Shown piece after piece: positions 63,772-64,000 of a stretch of 64,000 nt of DNA (the stretch's first letter is position 1; each line of letters starts with the position of its first letter). The stretch covers positions 124,001-188,000 of the forward strand of contig NZ_CP061336.1 in the NCBI RefSeq assembly GCF_005473905.2, in the 5' to 3' direction. A model generated the notes under the pieces. That model did not search any database, was not told the origin of the DNA, and saw nothing but the letters and a program-made list of their open reading frames with translations. The DNA comes from Ruminiclostridium herbifermentans (GTDB taxonomy: Bacteria; Bacillota; Clostridia; Acetivibrionales; DSM-1351). The position numbers were made by a program, and so were the translations under genes.

Positions 63772-64000
63772 ATGAGCAAAAGATTAATTATTAAAACAGC
63801 CCTTATATGTTTTGGAATATTCTTAATTCTAAATACACTAATATTTACTTTTCTTTTAAAAAAATATCCACTAGATTTGGAAGAACACATATTGGTTCCC
63901 GTAGCAGCTGTTGATATTGCTCAAGGAACTGTGATTCAAGAAAAGCATTATAAAATTAAAGATGTACAGAAATCTGCATTAAATAGCTCAATTGCAATAG
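63772..64000 (+). CDS. SAF-domain protein, CpaB/RcpC-like (partial, runs off the window)
   Basis: The first 76 residues of a membrane-anchored protein: basic MSKRLIIK, a hydrophobic helix (about 9-29) and then HILVPVAAVDIAQGTVIQEKHYKIKDVQ, the opening strand pattern of the SAF domain in Flp pilus assembly protein CpaB. AAGG and GAGGTG lie upstream of the ATG. The 3' end is outside the window. Together with the preceding CpaE-like fusion it suggests that a Tad/Flp-type locus starts here. Confidence 0.65.
   Translation, partial: MSKRLIIKTALICFGIFLILNTLIFTFLLKKYPLDLEEHILVPVAAVDIAQGTVIQEKHYKIKDVQKSALNSSIAI

Overview
The window looks like chromosomal DNA of a low-GC, motile, probably anaerobic member of the Clostridia. 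The evidence is AT-rich coding with strong AGGAGG-type ribosome-binding sites, frequent TTG and GTG starts, a SAM-I riboswitch before metK, sigma-D type flagellar promoters and a FliW-CsrA flagellin control module. A Ruminiclostridium/Acetivibrio-like affiliation is a guess. No rRNA, tRNA, CRISPR array, insertion sequence or prophage was seen. Nearly everything is on the + strand; only a DUF2461 gene, a secreted fibronectin-type protein and a membrane-anchored hydrolase are on the - strand.

Layout. 0.1-7.2 kb: corrinoid uptake (BtuF-BtuC-BtuD-like ABC transporter) followed by late cobalamin assembly genes cobQ, cbiB and cobD, as expected for salvage of an imported corrinoid. 7.2-8.5 kb: rpsF-ssb-rpsR with a structured leader. 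8.5-13 kb: DUF2461, an APC permease, a DUF2007-like protein and prephenate dehydratase. 13.1-21.7 kb: a housekeeping run of MazG-like protein, the c-di-AMP phosphodiesterase GdpP, rplI, dnaB, tilS, hpt and ftsH. 21.9-30.5 kb: a FlK-like thioesterase behind a tiny overlapping ORF, riboswitch-metK, a secreted discoidin/Fn3 protein, a half-length glycosyltransferase-like protein, recD2 and comF.

30.5-59 kb is one large flagellar filament and glycosylation locus: yvyF, flgM, flgN, two flgK paralogues, flgL, a DUF6470 gene, fliW, csrA, flagellin, a second csrA, a second flagellin, a Maf-type flagellin glycosyltransferase, about ten sugar genes centred on pseudaminic acid synthesis (pseB, pseC, pseH, pseG, pseI and a cytidylyltransferase, plus an extra aminotransferase, aldo/keto reductase, acetyltransferase, N-formyltransferase-like protein and deacetylase), then flaG, fliD, fliS and a FlgN/FliT-like chaperone. 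Predicted sigma-D promoters stand before flgM, both flagellins and flaG. Both flagellin leaders carry a hairpin displaying an ANGGAN loop plus a GGA in the Shine-Dalgarno, the expected CsrA-binding architecture. FliW, CsrA, flagellin, Maf and the sugar pathway together suggest coordinated production of a glycosylated filament.

59-64 kb: an alpha/beta hydrolase, a PFL-activase-like radical SAM protein, a large Ser/Thr kinase fused to a ParA/CpaE-like domain with a degenerate P-loop, and the start of a SAF-domain (CpaB-like) protein running off the end, which may mark the start of a Flp/Tad pilus-type locus.

The most unusual items are a von Willebrand factor A-like domain inside the first FlgK, a 134-nt Y-shaped foldback with G-U-compatible arms between csrA and the first flagellin, the tandem csrA-flagellin duplication with matching CsrA-site leaders, the formyltransferase/deacetylase pair in the pseudaminate cluster, and the kinase-ATPase fusion with an enlarged activation segment.
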